From Amyelois transitella (Eukaryota > Arthropoda > Insecta > Lepidoptera > Pyralidae): 64,000 bases of DNA. The first letter of the stretch is position 1. Each line of letters starts with the position of its first letter. A program made the position numbers and the translations under genes. Positions 23,111 through 35,500 of this stretch are shown here, in pieces. The notes under the pieces are model-generated. The model saw only the letters and a list, made by a program, of their open reading frames with translations, had not been told where the DNA came from and ran no database searches. Location of the stretch: assembly GCF_032362555.1 (NCBI RefSeq), contig NC_083510.1, positions 6,599,501 through 6,663,500 on the forward strand, written 5' to 3'.

Positions 23111-24555
23111 CTTTAATTTAATTAAAAGTACGAAATCGCCAAAAGAAATGGACAGCAGACCTAAATACAAAGTCCGTATCTAAATACAAAGAATTAACCA
23201 ACACTTTTCATAAACAAAATATATTTTTCACCGAGATCGTAACATCATTATCACATACATGGTTTATTGGTTCATAAGGTACAGTTCCCCAATCGAACTC
23301 TTAGGTAATACCTCCTTAATTCAGTCTGTTTTGTTCTAGAATCACGTCGCCCATATCCTACTAGCCTGAAAAACAAAACAGTTAAAGGCTTGTGTGAAGA
23401 AAACTATAAATATGACGTCTGAAACAGAATGAGGTACTTATAAGGAAATTAAAAAAATATGACTCGCTTATTAACGCATACCCGAAGCCACTAAACGGAG
23501 TTTGGAATATGTATTGAAATAAGGCTGTCCTTGGAAACTAACTTAAAATGTATGCACAATTTGGACGGCCCTTAGAGTGCCTATAAACCTACCTAATTAT
23601 CTTTTGAAGTCCGATATGCAAGTCCAAGGTAGCGGCCAAAAAGCAAAGTGCCAATACGCCTCTAGTTAGATGAGCTTCATTTGGCGGCTGGGCCTGCATC
23701 TGTGGTGTTTGGCACCCAAAGACGGATCGTAGCTGGCAACACTAAGCGTGTCGCGCCGCCAAACGACTACACTTTGTTTAATTCGACAGATGGCTAGGAT
23801 TTGCATACCTCGCCTTTTAACTATAGAAGGTACCTACGTCTTTTCGACTCCTTTCGAAATACTTTCAATATAATAATATGTGTGAATACTACGAGAATCG
23901 TCAGTGGTTTAAAAAAACACTGATAATTCTTTACACGAAGTTTTTTTATTTATATCAATAGGCGGGCGCAGTCTCATTTGACTTCAGAATAGGGTAATAA
24001 GTAGGTACATATTGTTTTCTCATAGCGGTTACTTAAACGAAGCTATGTTACCAAGACAATTTTATTTGACGTACACATAATATATAGACCAACTCTCTAG
24101 ACTTACTTAATAATTTGCCAATAACTTTAACTTCAGTTCAAATACACAAGTCTTTTCGATTATTATCGATGTGTCTAATAATTGTTTATCATTAACAAAA
24201 CTGGGATAATTAAATGTCGTCCGAACATACGATAACTTCTAAGAATATTTTAAGCTTTAATTCCCTTTAAGTTATAAGAATCAATAAATTTTTCGAAATT
24301 TTAATTTTGAAATAGCAAAACTAAGCAGAAATTTATCGTCGAACTTTATTTGTTTTCCTCGTTTCACAGCAAAAACTAATTGGTGACGACACTCTGCCAA
24401 GAAGTTGTTTTGACAAACATCCAGATGAAGTTAGGTAAAGTACAAGTATCTAATTCGATTACAAGTTCAATCACTTACAAGTTCGTCCAAAACAGCAGTT
24501 TTGGCACTTTCTACCTGGAGTAAGTGTCATAACATGCTTTTCAATTCCTGTATAA

Positions 24556-26400
24556 CCCTTTCCCCCCGGGGTAGTGATTTTTAACGAATTTCTGCTTTTG
24601 AACTTTATTACCATATTAAGGTAGGTAAAAGGAAACGCACAGATTTTTTTTAGATTTTTATTATACCTAGAAGTACTATTTCCAAGACCTAGACTTAAAA
24701 GTACCGTCAGGAACTTTGTGTTATCACAATGTTAGGAACTTTGATAGAAACTATAAAAGTAATGAGATTCAATAATGACTTAGTAATAATTAAATTAATA
24801 GGTTTTTAATTATAGATTAACCTCGTGGTATTCAACAAAACAATTTTTCATTTCATTTAGACACAAAAACACGTTGCAATGCGAACATTTACTATGAGGT
24901 TTCGATTGAATCTTCTTCAAACTACAAACCTCACACCTTCCCCTGTTCTCTACGAACGTAGGCCAATGGATGCCTCTGTTACCCAAGCGTACGTCTTTTA
25001 TAGTGGAATAGTCAGATTTGCGCCGTTTCGAAGGGCCGCCTTTCCCAGTATTATCAGTAGAAGTCTTTCTTTTCTGACCAGCATCTTTCATTGACATCAA
25101 GCCTTGAGTAACAGAGCGACGAAAATCTTTTACGGTAGTCTGTTCCACTATAAGTCCACGAATGACATATGAATTGACAAATGCGATATCCAGAAGACCC
25201 CAAAACAACCTGTGCCACCTTTTTTAAGATTTGCGATCTATACAGTAAAGGGCTCTCAAACGATCAGCGGTATCTACGGCGCTACTACGCCGCCCATATA
25301 ACTATTGTAATCTTTGACAGCTACAGGGCATACAATGGCAGACTTGGATCCATTTTTTTCTTTACGTGTCACAGTTGCCTCTTGGTTTCCATGAAAATTA
25401 GATACTAAATGAACCACTTTGTTATCTTTCCATTTCCAATATCCAATTTTTTATTTATCTAAATTTATTTATCTAAATTTGAAAACCGATGATCACTGTC
25501 GCCCCTTTTCATTTGAGAATCAGCGAGCATATTTCCCGGCAGTCCTTTTCTATTACTTCGGATAGTTCCACATGCGTAGGTGTTTTCAGTTTTCAGTTTC
25601 TCAAGCAAAGCAACAGACGAGAAAAAATTATCAAAGTAAACTACCTTTCACTCTAATGCACTCTAATACATCTTCATTTGACGGCGACGATGGCGGAACT
25701 TCGGCGGAACACTGTCTAGAGCTCATTCAAATACCTCATCGAAGCCTCTTGGTGAGGGTAGTTGAAGATTTTCTACTTCATCATCGGACACACCTGCATC
25801 AGACTCTTCGTTGCAGTCCGGAAGCTCTTCTAATAGCAGGGCTTCAATTAGAGCAGAATTGTTTGTAATATCCATCTCGATAGCTAAAACAATAAGCAAA
25901 TAGTTCAGAACAATAATAAAAATTAAAAAAACATTCGTCTATAATAAAACAAAGTATCCACTTCATCGAGTATAAGTATTATGAAAACCCATAATTTTTG
26001 AAACTAAATTCACCTGACGGTACTTGTAAGTCCGCATCAGTTTTTATCAAATATTCATATAAAATAAAGTGATAATGCATTAGAACAGCTTTTAGAAATG
26101 TAGTTAATGATATAAACAACGTAAATAGTAAAATACAATAGCACTTACCTATGATATTCTATTTATAAAACATTTCCAATTACACCGCACAACGAAGTGA
26201 CGAAAAGTTTGACAAGTTGTAACTCGCTTTTCAAATTTTTCGGCAACATTACGCGGTAATTCAAAAAACGCTCTGTGATTGGCTTACGGAAACGGTACTC
26301 GGAAGGATCGTCAGTTGTAGTTATCATAAAGTGTTTTCGTACTTAAGTTATAAGACGAAAAATGTGGAGGTACTTCTAAGTACCGTAAGGAGGGAAAGGG
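24556..26400 (-). mobile_element. Decayed piggyBac-type transposon with terminal repeats
   Basis: The ends are CCCTTTCCC (from 24556) and GGGAAAGGG (to 26400), an inverted pair. TTAA (26401-26404) flanks the right end and ATAA, a one-base decay of TTAA, the left. Near both ends lies a motif like 'AGTACCGT' (about 24700 and 26378). The minus-strand interior codes a broken piggyBac transposase. At about 1.85 kb it is shorter than an autonomous element. Confidence 0.8.
24810..25877 (-). pseudogene. piggyBac transposase remnant, internally deleted, with stops
   Basis: On the minus strand it starts 'MDITNNSALIEALLLEELPDC' at about 25876, an acidic N-terminus typical of lepidopteran piggyBac-like proteins, and meets a stop at about 25723. 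After a deletion it resumes with family blocks 'YFDNFFSS', 'LLEKLK' and 'AVKDYNSYMGGVDTAD' (interrupted), then 'WGLLDIAFVNSYVI' and a lysine-rich spacer. The last segment (25208-24810) is open and ends in the cysteine-rich finger: C-x2-C, C-x2-C and a final C-H pair. Stops and frameshifts between blocks, plus loss of most of the catalytic core, mean it cannot make an active enzyme. Confidence 0.85.
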
Positions 26401-26601
26401 TTAATTTCCAAAGTCAATCTGAATATGCACGTAGGAGTGGTAAAGGCAATAAAAATAAATTTCATTTTCCTTTTTAATGTTGTTATCAGTGGTTGAGATA
26501 TACACTTAACATTAACAAAAGCCCTTAACTTTATTTGTACTTATTAATAATTATGCCTTTAATCCCTGTGAATAAGAATTACTTTTATTTAGATTTAATG
26601 A

Positions 26602-26858
26602 ATGTGGCGTGTGGTTCCCGGCACCAATACAATAAAGAATAGGACCACTCCATCTCTTTCCCATGGATGTCGTAAAAGGCGACTAAGGGATAGGCTTACA
26701 AACTTGGGATTCTTTTTTAGGCGATGGGCTAGCAACCTGTCACTATTTGAATCTCAATTCTATCATTAAGCCAAATAGCTGAACGTAGCCATTCAGTCCT
26801 TTCAAGACTGTTGGCTCTGTCTACCCCGCAAGGGATATAGACGTGAACATATGTATGT
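26602..26858 (+). mobile_element. SINE-like retroposon, full-length copy 1
   Basis: This 257-bp unit begins ATGTGGCGTGTGGTTCCCGG and ends CATATGTATGT. It is flanked by exact 11-bp direct repeats AGATTTAATGA (26591-26601 and 26859-26869). The GGTTCCCGG...C near the start could be a remnant of a Pol III B box. The duplication shows target-primed insertion and sets the unit's ends. Confidence 0.85.
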
Positions 26859-26869
26859 AGATTTAATGA

Positions 26870-28479
26870 TATTGTAGATAAAGTAAATGAAAAATGTCAA
26901 ACTCAAGGCACGGGTTTGTCATATGAACACGTCAAAAAGTGTGTTTGTTTGTCCGTCTTTCACGTCAAAACCATTGAACCGATCTTCTTGTTTCTGGCTA
27001 AAGCCTCGGCTACATTCCGACCACTCTGGAGAGGAGCCTGGGGTAAGCCCACCATAGATCCTGGATTGGGTAAGTCATGTTTTTACATCAGGCGACTCCC
27101 ATAACTTTTGCAGAGAAACCTAACCAGTACTGGATCACGGTTACATAGCCATTGCCTGAATTTTGCGCTTACCATAAGAGCATCAGTGAGCAATCAAACT
27201 AATGTACCTATCGAAAATATTCCTAGGTACATGGCCGAGGTGGGATTTGGACCTATGCTTTTGTGCGTAACACACATTTTAACCTTACAAATTCGACCAC
27301 CGACGCTCAATATCACTGAATCGATCTCCATGAAAATTAGCATACATATTGTGTGGAGTACCTACGGGAAAGGATATTTAAGCGCGCGCGAGTAAAGGCT
27401 AGTGTGAACTGGTTACAAACAAATATTGAAACTCATTTTCGTGCCCATGTCGGGAATGGGAATGAACGAAAGTGATTTGCATTTCTTCAAGTTTAGTGGA
27501 GTCTGTGTGGCTGGTAGCGGCGGGCGCAAGGTTCCGCATGCCGGCCGGCTTTGGCGCGCCGCCAGCCGCTAATCGCCATGCATTTATGTATTCAATCCAA
27601 GGGTCTCAATTCCCAACCTCTCCAACTTTCCCATTCATAAATTATTCATTAAACGGTTAAAAATAAATCAAAATTAAAAGTCGTTCCATCACATGCCCCA
27701 TTGAACAACTGCTCTCCTCAAAATAAAACTTCTAACAATGTTGTTGTCATTGCAGTGGAACATTACGAAGCTTGCAAATAACTCATATGATTTATATAGC
27801 CTCTCCGAAATTTTTGGAACGCTGCCGATATCCGATAGTTCTGTTAATAGTACTAGTCACAAATATAAATTTGTTTTAAACACAGAACTGATAAATTAAA
27901 ATTTGTGCAGCTCCGAATAAACTTTAAATATTTGTTAGTGTTCGCACTAAAAATGTGTTTTAAAGTTTACTTTGAAACTATCATCGTTACCTATTTATTT
28001 TGGAGAGGTTTTCATTCAGAATTGATGAATTACTAATCCTTTATTGGACCCCAAAATGATTCAAGATAAGGGAACAAAAATATTTTGAAAAGTATAATGA
28101 GCGGTTTTACTACTTAATTTTTCACAGCAATCGGTGATGATAATTCAACAGTATTCACTAGTCTAGATACTACTAGATACGTCCATTCATAAGTCATACG
28201 GTTGTATTACATGTAGATAAGATAAAGTTACCCCTGTGTAGCTGGGTCAATATACTTCTATCCCAGTCTCTGTCATGCATAAAACTTAACACGATCAACC
28301 AAAATGTGTTATGTGTTGTTAAAACTAACTGAAATTAAATCCGAGTGAAATATTAGTTATTTAGTACACAACACTTGATTTAAGGGTCGATAAGAAAACA
28401 TTTGACAGGCTGCGGCTATCAGACGACTTCATGTCGTACAATAATTTTATTGATAATATCTAAGTAGGTAGTAGCGAGA
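26870..28479. other. Intergenic, degraded repeats
   Basis: A Helitron-like 3' end (CTAG at 27399-27402) closes a degraded stretch from about 26905. Parts of an old LINE-like repeat ('TTACCATAAGAGCATC', about 27160) are present. No gene is seen. Confidence 0.4.
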
Positions 28480-28789
28480 TGGGAGTAAGGGTGTACGCGG
28501 GGCTCGAGGGGAGGAGCGGCGCGCGTGCGTGCGGCGGCGCCGCGCCCGTCTCGCGAGAGCTGCGGGCGCCGTCAGTAGAGCCGCGCGGGCCCGCGTTCTC
28601 CGCCCGCCGCGCTGCTGTTGCGACCCGCCGCGTGACTATGCGACTCGCGTGCCGCGCTCACTCGTGTTGTGGTGCTTTATGATGGTATGGTATGAGAGTG
28701 CCCGATATGCGGACGTTCCGTGAGATACGCGCTGTCCACATCGCTGCCGCTACAAGTGGGCGGAGAGAGACGCGGTCTCAGCTGCCCAG
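28480..28789 (+). promoter_or_regulatory. CpG-rich block ending in a splice donor; candidate promoter and 5' UTR exon
   Basis: It is far richer in G, C and CpG than its surroundings. At 28789 it ends CTGCCCAG followed by GTGAGC, a strong donor. Two open frames (28479-28682 and 28529-28723) are arginine/alanine-rich, as expected by chance in such DNA. The nearest downstream plus-strand gene is Popeye gene 2, so this may be its distant non-coding first exon. That link is inference. Confidence 0.5.
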
Positions 28790-30431
28790 GTGAGCGGCCC
28801 TTCACATCTCACACCGCTGCACGTTGGGAAACAATTGCAATCTCGGGGTCGATAAGGGCCTTTACAAAAATACTTACGAAATTTAAGTAGAACTCATCCG
28901 CTACGAGATCAGCTAATTAAACTGCTAGGCAGTTGTCTTTTTACACTGAATCTTAGTATTTTTCATCTTGAGATTCAAAAAATATACTTCAAATAGTACA
29001 CATAACAGTCGATATATTGATAGTAAACGTCGATATAAGTAGAGAACTAAGTCGCATTACTAAGTAGAAATTTCGTAGCACTATCTACGACGTCTACGTC
29101 GTCGCTACGCTACGCGCAAAACTCATCCTTTTTTACGCCTTATGATACAACATTATGATACTCTGTTACAACCATGTTACACTTATGATTATCGAATATA
29201 CATAATGTAATTACTCGAAAGTACACAAATGTTTATTGCATGTCCCAATCGGTATCGAAGGTAATGGCTGTGTCATTACACAGCAGACAGCAACAATTAT
29301 TCAGGTATCACGTATCACTAATCGAAGGCGATGTTTCATCGGAATGAGTTCGACGCGTGCTAGTCAATAAAACTCCGAGGCACATTCGTAAAAAGCTATG
29401 AATCGTGACTTGTGAGTCGTCACGCAATATCGGGAATACAGCTTATCTTCGAGCTTCGAATCGGAAAGCTTTCATGCCACCGTCATCAATCTTAGGCCTC
29501 TGAACGGGACAGGTAAGATAGACTCGATGTTGCATTCATGTTATGATAAATTCGGAGAAGGATTATGATTGAAATGGCTGGTGGTGACAGCCGTAAACAA
29601 GATAATTTTCTAGGTTTTGTTACTTAATTTTGTATTATGACCTAAAAGTTTTTATTTTTTATTCCATTCAGCATTTATTAAAATACATATACGTATGTAT
29701 CCTTTGCGGATTAGACAGATCTAATAGCCTTGATATGACTGAATGGAGCCTTCAACTGTTCGGCTTAATGATTTATATCATTGTGTACCTATAGATTAAC
29801 GAGACTAACCACGTTTAAATCCACCAGGAGTTCAAATAAAACCCCAAATTACCTATATCTTTATAGAGTTACGTACATCTGAATATTAAGCGATGTTCGG
29901 TAAGTTAAAATATTGGAGAAATCTGCATATTCAGACAACTCATTATCTACCAGTGTAACCTTGATCCAACATAGTCGTCACATTCTGGTCATAGGCAGGC
30001 CCATCAGAAGTACTTCTCTGATAAATAAATGCGTAATATATGCCTATTATTGTTAAAACTACAAATATACCTAATTATTCTTGCAACTTACTTCAATGAG
30101 TATCTACTAACATCTGTCAAACAAAAATGTATCCATACAGAGTTCAAAATTAATACTCGTCTTGACAGACCGTCTCCATATCTCTTGACATTTGATAAGA
30201 TGCATTTGATTGCATCATCATGCCAGTTGCAAAATGTGTGTAATGGCATGGACAATAATGGTCATCCATCATTGATCTTGATCAGTTGAAACCTTCCTTC
30301 AACGGGTGTCTGCAACCTTGTTATATCCGTCGGACCAAAGGGGTGATTTGAATCTTAATTCTATCAACAAGCATATTTTCTTTGTACATAAATCTTTTTA
30401 AAATTGGCAATCCATAATATATATATATATA
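28790..30431. other. Non-coding, possible first intron of Popeye gene 2
   Basis: No coding exon is recognised. Around 29070-29120 is a patch rich in CTACG/GTCGC motifs, a weak SINE-like minus fragment is near 29690-29790, and an (AT)n tract runs up to the Helitron at 30432. Confidence 0.45.
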
Positions 30432-32213
30432 TCTATATATATAAAACTCTTCCGTTACTGAGTGACTGACTGACAGACAACGCACAGTCGAAACTACTGG
30501 TCGTAGACAGCTGAAATTTGGAATGTAGGTTCCTTGGGATATGTAGGGGAGCACTAAGAAAGGATTTTTGGAAATTCAACCCCCAAGGGGGGGAAAAGGG
30601 GTAAAAACGTTTCTATGAAAAATCTTATTCCTTGGGTTTATAAACTTGAAACTTGGCATGAACACGTACATAGGCAAGTAAATATGTTTGACATTATAAG
30701 TTTTTTCAAACTACCCTCCAATCGTGATTTAGGGGGTGCGATTGGGTGACTGATTTATTAACGCACAGCCGAAACCGCTCGGTATAGGAGTCTGAGATTT
30801 TGAACAGAGGTTCCTTTAGTAACATAAGTGAGCACTAAGACGGGATTTTTGAAATGTCAACCCCCAAGGGGGGGAAACGGGATAAACTGAGCCGAGGCTG
30901 CGGGAAAGTTCTAACGAGATACCGTGGCCCCGGAACGCAAAGGGCAACTGAAGGAACGAGGTGGGTTTTAGTCAGTAAAAGTCTGACACTCCCTTCCGTT
31001 CACCCAGAGCGGGAGAGGTCATTTGATGATTTCCCATCCTTAAAAAAAAAGACTTTGTATGACAACTTTCAGTCGTCTCTTTAACATACATAATAACATA
31101 CATAATTATGTACATACATGCATAACATTAATAACATCACGCCTTTAAATCCCTATTTTGTGTTAACACTACCCATACAAACAGCTACGAAATTTGTCCG
31201 CATCCATTTTCACCTAAATTCTTAACGTTAATGAGATTTACTTTTTATTATCAGGTCAACCTAATAGCCTCACATGTACGTATAACTTCGTAAGAATTTT
31301 CTTTCAACTCCTAACCGTTGAGGAGTTGTACCTTCCATCATCAGCTCATTCACATGGGATGATGACTATCAGACGCAAATACTTAAACAGATCTATGAAA
31401 TTGTCAAAAACGTAATTGCCTGTGAATTTGAGGTTTACCCTTGATTTCCCTGGAATACCATCATCAGATCCTGACTAGGTAACAACGGGACCAACTTGAA
31501 AGTATACTCTACCGAACAAAAAAAGAATCACGTAAATCGGTCCACAAATCTCGGCGTAATCGGTATGCATAAATAAAACACCCGAATTTTATTTTCTATT
31601 AACTATCACGAGTTGTCTCGATGCTCGATAGATGGCGTTGGCATTGAGATAGATCGCGCTATGGTTTCGTTACCGTCATTTAGCTAGGTAGCGTAAAATA
31701 TTTTAATTTATCGTGTAATTTTAGCAGCGCCCCTAGCGGACATACGCGAAACTACATATTACACACTAAAAATATTTTATTTGAAATTATTATTCGTTTG
31801 ATTCATTAACTTTTAACTTGACTTATTTAACTTATTTTACTCTCTATTTCAGTTAATTTTTGATTTGTTGATTAGATTTGATATTTTTGATAGTGATAGG
31901 TGTCGAAGTGCGAGAAGTCTTAAATATTGGTTAGTAAAAAATACGTATCAGTTGCGGAAAGCAGGATGGCACTAAATAGGATGGGATGGGACAGGATAGG
32001 CCTGGACGGGGCAGGACGGGACACAACAGGTTGGGACGGGACGGAACAGAACGAGAAGAGACGGGACAAGACGGGAGAAGCCATATGAATTTAAACCAAA
32101 TATAAACATAAAACAGCCCCGCACGATACGGGATAAAAAAATGGGTGAAATTTTATGGCGTATCCTTATAATATAAATACATTTGCGCGGGCGAAGCCGC
32201 GGGCAAAAGCTAG
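30432..32213 (+). mobile_element. Helitron copy C, composite, inserted in an (AT)n tract
   Basis: It starts TC at 30432 and matches copies A/B to about 31390 ('ACTTAAACAG'), then changes to unrelated sequence. It ends with its own Helitron 3' end, 'GCGGGCGAAGCCGCGGGCAA' and CTAG at 32210-32213. An (AT)n tract lies on both sides (30418-30431 and 32214-32240), as expected if the whole 1.78 kb inserted as one unit between A and T. Confidence 0.75.
31968..32085. repeat. Degenerate GGGAC-type minisatellite
   Basis: Short units such as GGGAC, GGGAT and GGAAC repeat irregularly within the 3' half of Helitron C. No protein signal is seen. Confidence 0.6.
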
Positions 32214-32339
32214 TATATATATATATACATATATATATTTTTCTTTTTTCAATATTAAATCTCATAAATATATAAATCTCCCGTGAACAATGTATTCTCC
32301 CGTCCACATTCTATTCTAAGTATAATTTAATATTGTGAA

Positions 32340-32515
32340 GTTGACGTTGTTGAAGAAAATGCTGCAGTGCAGTTTGTTACCGCTTCTTCTGCACTGACGC
32401 CTTGGAAGCGGCAGTAAACTTAGTTTTTAAGTAATTTATTTGACGTCAACCAAGTTGTTAAACCATACGACAATTATTAAGCGATATAATAGTATCCTAT
32501 AATAATGAATAAAAA
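32340..32515 (+). repeat. LINE-type 3'-end repeat, copy 1
   Basis: 'AATGCTGCAGTGCAGTTTGT', 'CCGCTTCTTCTGCACTGACG' and 'AAGCGGCAGTAAACTTAG' recur in the same order at 41262-41456 (minus), 58795-59000 and 62110-62310. Some copies end in a GAATTTGAATT-like or TCTAT tail. This fits the 3' end of a LINE, but no reverse transcriptase is visible. Confidence 0.6.
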
Positions 32516-35500
32516 ATTTTGTTTTTTTTTCTTTTTTGGCTCTTGTTGACTGTCTATCCCATAAGGGATAAAGATGTGATTGCAAGTGGACCTTTATTCC
32601 TACACTACGATTGTCGGCACGTATTTATATATTGCGGTAAATACTGAGGATTTTTATGTAATAAAAAAACTGACGCTTCGCGAAGAAAATCAATGATATA
32701 AACGACTGGGTGTATTCATAATTATAAATTAATTTTAATCATTGTTAAAATAAAAAAATAAAACATTATTTATGTGTACTCGATTGGAACACTAGGGATG
32801 CTCGCGGTTCCGTCCGGGTAAAACGAAAAATCACCATAATTCCCGCTTCCGCATGAATTTCGGGAAATCCTCTCTTAGTGCAGCCCTAGTCCACATATAG
32901 AAACTACACGCCAAATTTCAAGTCTCTAGACCCAGCGGTTTTAGCTGTTATATGTCAGTCAGTCATTCACTTGGTAATTTGCAATTTACTTTCTTCATTT
33001 ATTTATTTAGTTATGCAGATTTTGATCAAAATCGGGACACCACAAGTGTTGCACTTGTGGTGCCTAATATGCACCGCCTTAAACAAGAATCCCAAGTTAA
33101 TTAATTGATTAAGATATTCCCGATACAAACATAAAAGTAAAGTGAAATTTACGTCAGTTCACGCGAGTGTAAACTCTGTGCTACCTTTTTAAAGAAAATT
33201 TCTGTAATAAGTTTTCAAAAGCAATAAAAAGTAGCCTCCACGGAGGAAAACTTCAGTAAACAGTTTCCTAAGTGCATCTTGTGGATGTTTCATTAAAGTG
33301 GAGTATTATTTGATGAGTAAGAAAATATTGCGGTCGGAGCGAGAAGGCGGCGCGCCAATCTGTCGCCATTCCCGGGTTCAGTGCCAACCGACCCCGCATC
33401 CAAACCATAAACTATAATACAACACATTCTATAATATCTTACTCTGATTTACTAGTAGTTAATTATTATATAAAATATTATCGTGTACCACTTGGGGTTG
33501 AATAAGGTAAAAACTGTCACTAATTTTAACTTTAAAAAATCAAAATAGAATAAAGCCTCCATTGCGCAGAAAGATAAAACATATAAAATAAACGATCCAT
33601 TAATTCGATCACAAATAATATTGATTTCAATGGTAGATTTTTTCTCGTCTTGATTAGACGAATTTATTATAAATAAGATAAATATTGTGCAGCATGATGC
33701 AAATATTTATTTTAATTTATAAATCGTAAATAAAAACTTATTTAATGAAAAGGTCGCCCAATTTCTTTAACCTTCTAGTATGCAAGTCCTTTTACGCCCC
33801 TTAACAGTAAAATCCCGAAGGATATTCAAAAGTTGCAACATTATAAGTGATATGTAGCTCTGTCATAGTTTCCCGACCTTCCGCAGAATCCCTGGCTATT
33901 TCTCAGTTGGGAACTCGGAATATGGGCTCCCTCAGAGGGTAGTTCAAACTTACATTTCCGTATGAACAAATACTCTTTTCCACTATGAACAAAATTATCT
34001 TAAATTATATTTTAAAATTTTCTGGCACATTCTTTTTAAAAGTATGTTTATTATGAGAGTTGTAATAATTTATTAGATATAATATAGTTACCTACCTTAG
34101 TTTGAATTGCGTGAATCATCACGATCAAGATCATCAGATCTTGACAAAATTTCCACACCTATAGAATAGACCTTCAGGAGGAACATATGCTTTTTTTCTG
34201 GAAAATTCCACGGGAGGGATGCCTCGCGTATAACTAGTCAAATAATATTTTCTAATATAATCACATACATTCATTAGTTTGCTGTTGATTATAGCGATTC
34301 CTGAATCCTTTTCCTATATAATTTAATACAGTTCTTCAATTAGTTTATAAAATTTCTTGTACGCATATATGTATTTTAGTAATTAAATTAAACTATAAAT
34401 AAAACAATTTCAAGGACTTTTACACTAAATTTATTCAATATTTTCTTAAAATCATTTACAAAACATAGTTAAAAATCTCTTTCCCAGAGACTACGTCTTT
34501 CACCCAATAAAGTATTTAGTAATAGAAAAATATTACTACATTTTGTATGTACTCTATCTATGTCTTATTTTCACATTAATTCTTAGTTAGTTTCTAAATC
34601 GACGGGAAGTACATTTAGATTTTGGTCAGAAAAGCTGTAAATATAAATTGCGGTAAATCATTCCGGGCCGGTCCGTTCGCAGCAGGAAGACATTATTCAT
34701 AGTAAAATGTTTGATGTTTCAGAGGTACAGTTTATCTAAACTACAATTTCCTTTTAGTCAATTTAGTTTAACATGAAAATGGTGTCATGTAACTTTTAAC
34801 CTTTAGACTAAAAGAGAAGTTTTATATGTTCTCTGCCCACTATATATAACAGAATGTGATCAACGGGCATATCGTGCATGTAGGCTCATATTATAAAATA
34901 AAATATCTACACATCCCAATAATCGTGTTACATACATCACATCAGTTTGATTGTAAATTACCTCGATCCAATTCCCGACTTCAAGTAAATAGTGGGCACT
35001 CTCATCAGGTCCAGCCATAACTTCGCCCACTGAGTACTGGCCATCTCCGGATCCGTCCTGGTCCAATCTTTCTTACTTTGTGCTTTACCTATCTACTCAC
35101 AAACCCTAACACGTTTCGGGTTCATGGCCCAAATTGTATTTTAAGGGAATTCTTCTAAAACTAGTAATCTCATACCTTTATGTGAGTGTGTGTGTATGAT
35201 AAATTTATAAAAATATGAGATACATACTTTCTTCTTTATCTTGAAATCTACGTAGTCATTTTCAACTCCCTTATAAACTCACGAATATCATTTTATTAGT
35301 TTAATAAAAAATTAGTAACTTTCCACTTTAATTCGACAATCAAAAAAGATTAAAACAATATTTTGCAAACAGTTGAAAGAATGCAGTATTTCGGATTGCT
35401 ACCAAATTTTTTACATTCACCTTCCCTCTGGGCTTCACTAAAAATTGAAAGATGTTACCATTTGGCCATTTGGAATTCGTCGCTGCAATTGCTGAGTATA

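Larger units (their letters stand above)
20183..24555. other. Intergenic, repeats and inverted repeats, no gene
   Basis: It contains the unclassified repeat (20224-20413), an (ATTT)n-started repeat (about 20431-20515) whose relatives are at 58324 and 58540, and two long inverted repeats (21529-21593 and 23056-23110). The rest is AT-rich. Short open frames (for example 22197-22382, minus) have no recognisable features. Confidence 0.5.

Noticed and set aside
28479..28723. Two overlapping plus-strand frames rich in Arg, Ala and Cys
   Set aside because: CpG-rich DNA lacks stop codons by composition. The residues look random and the block ends in a splice donor.
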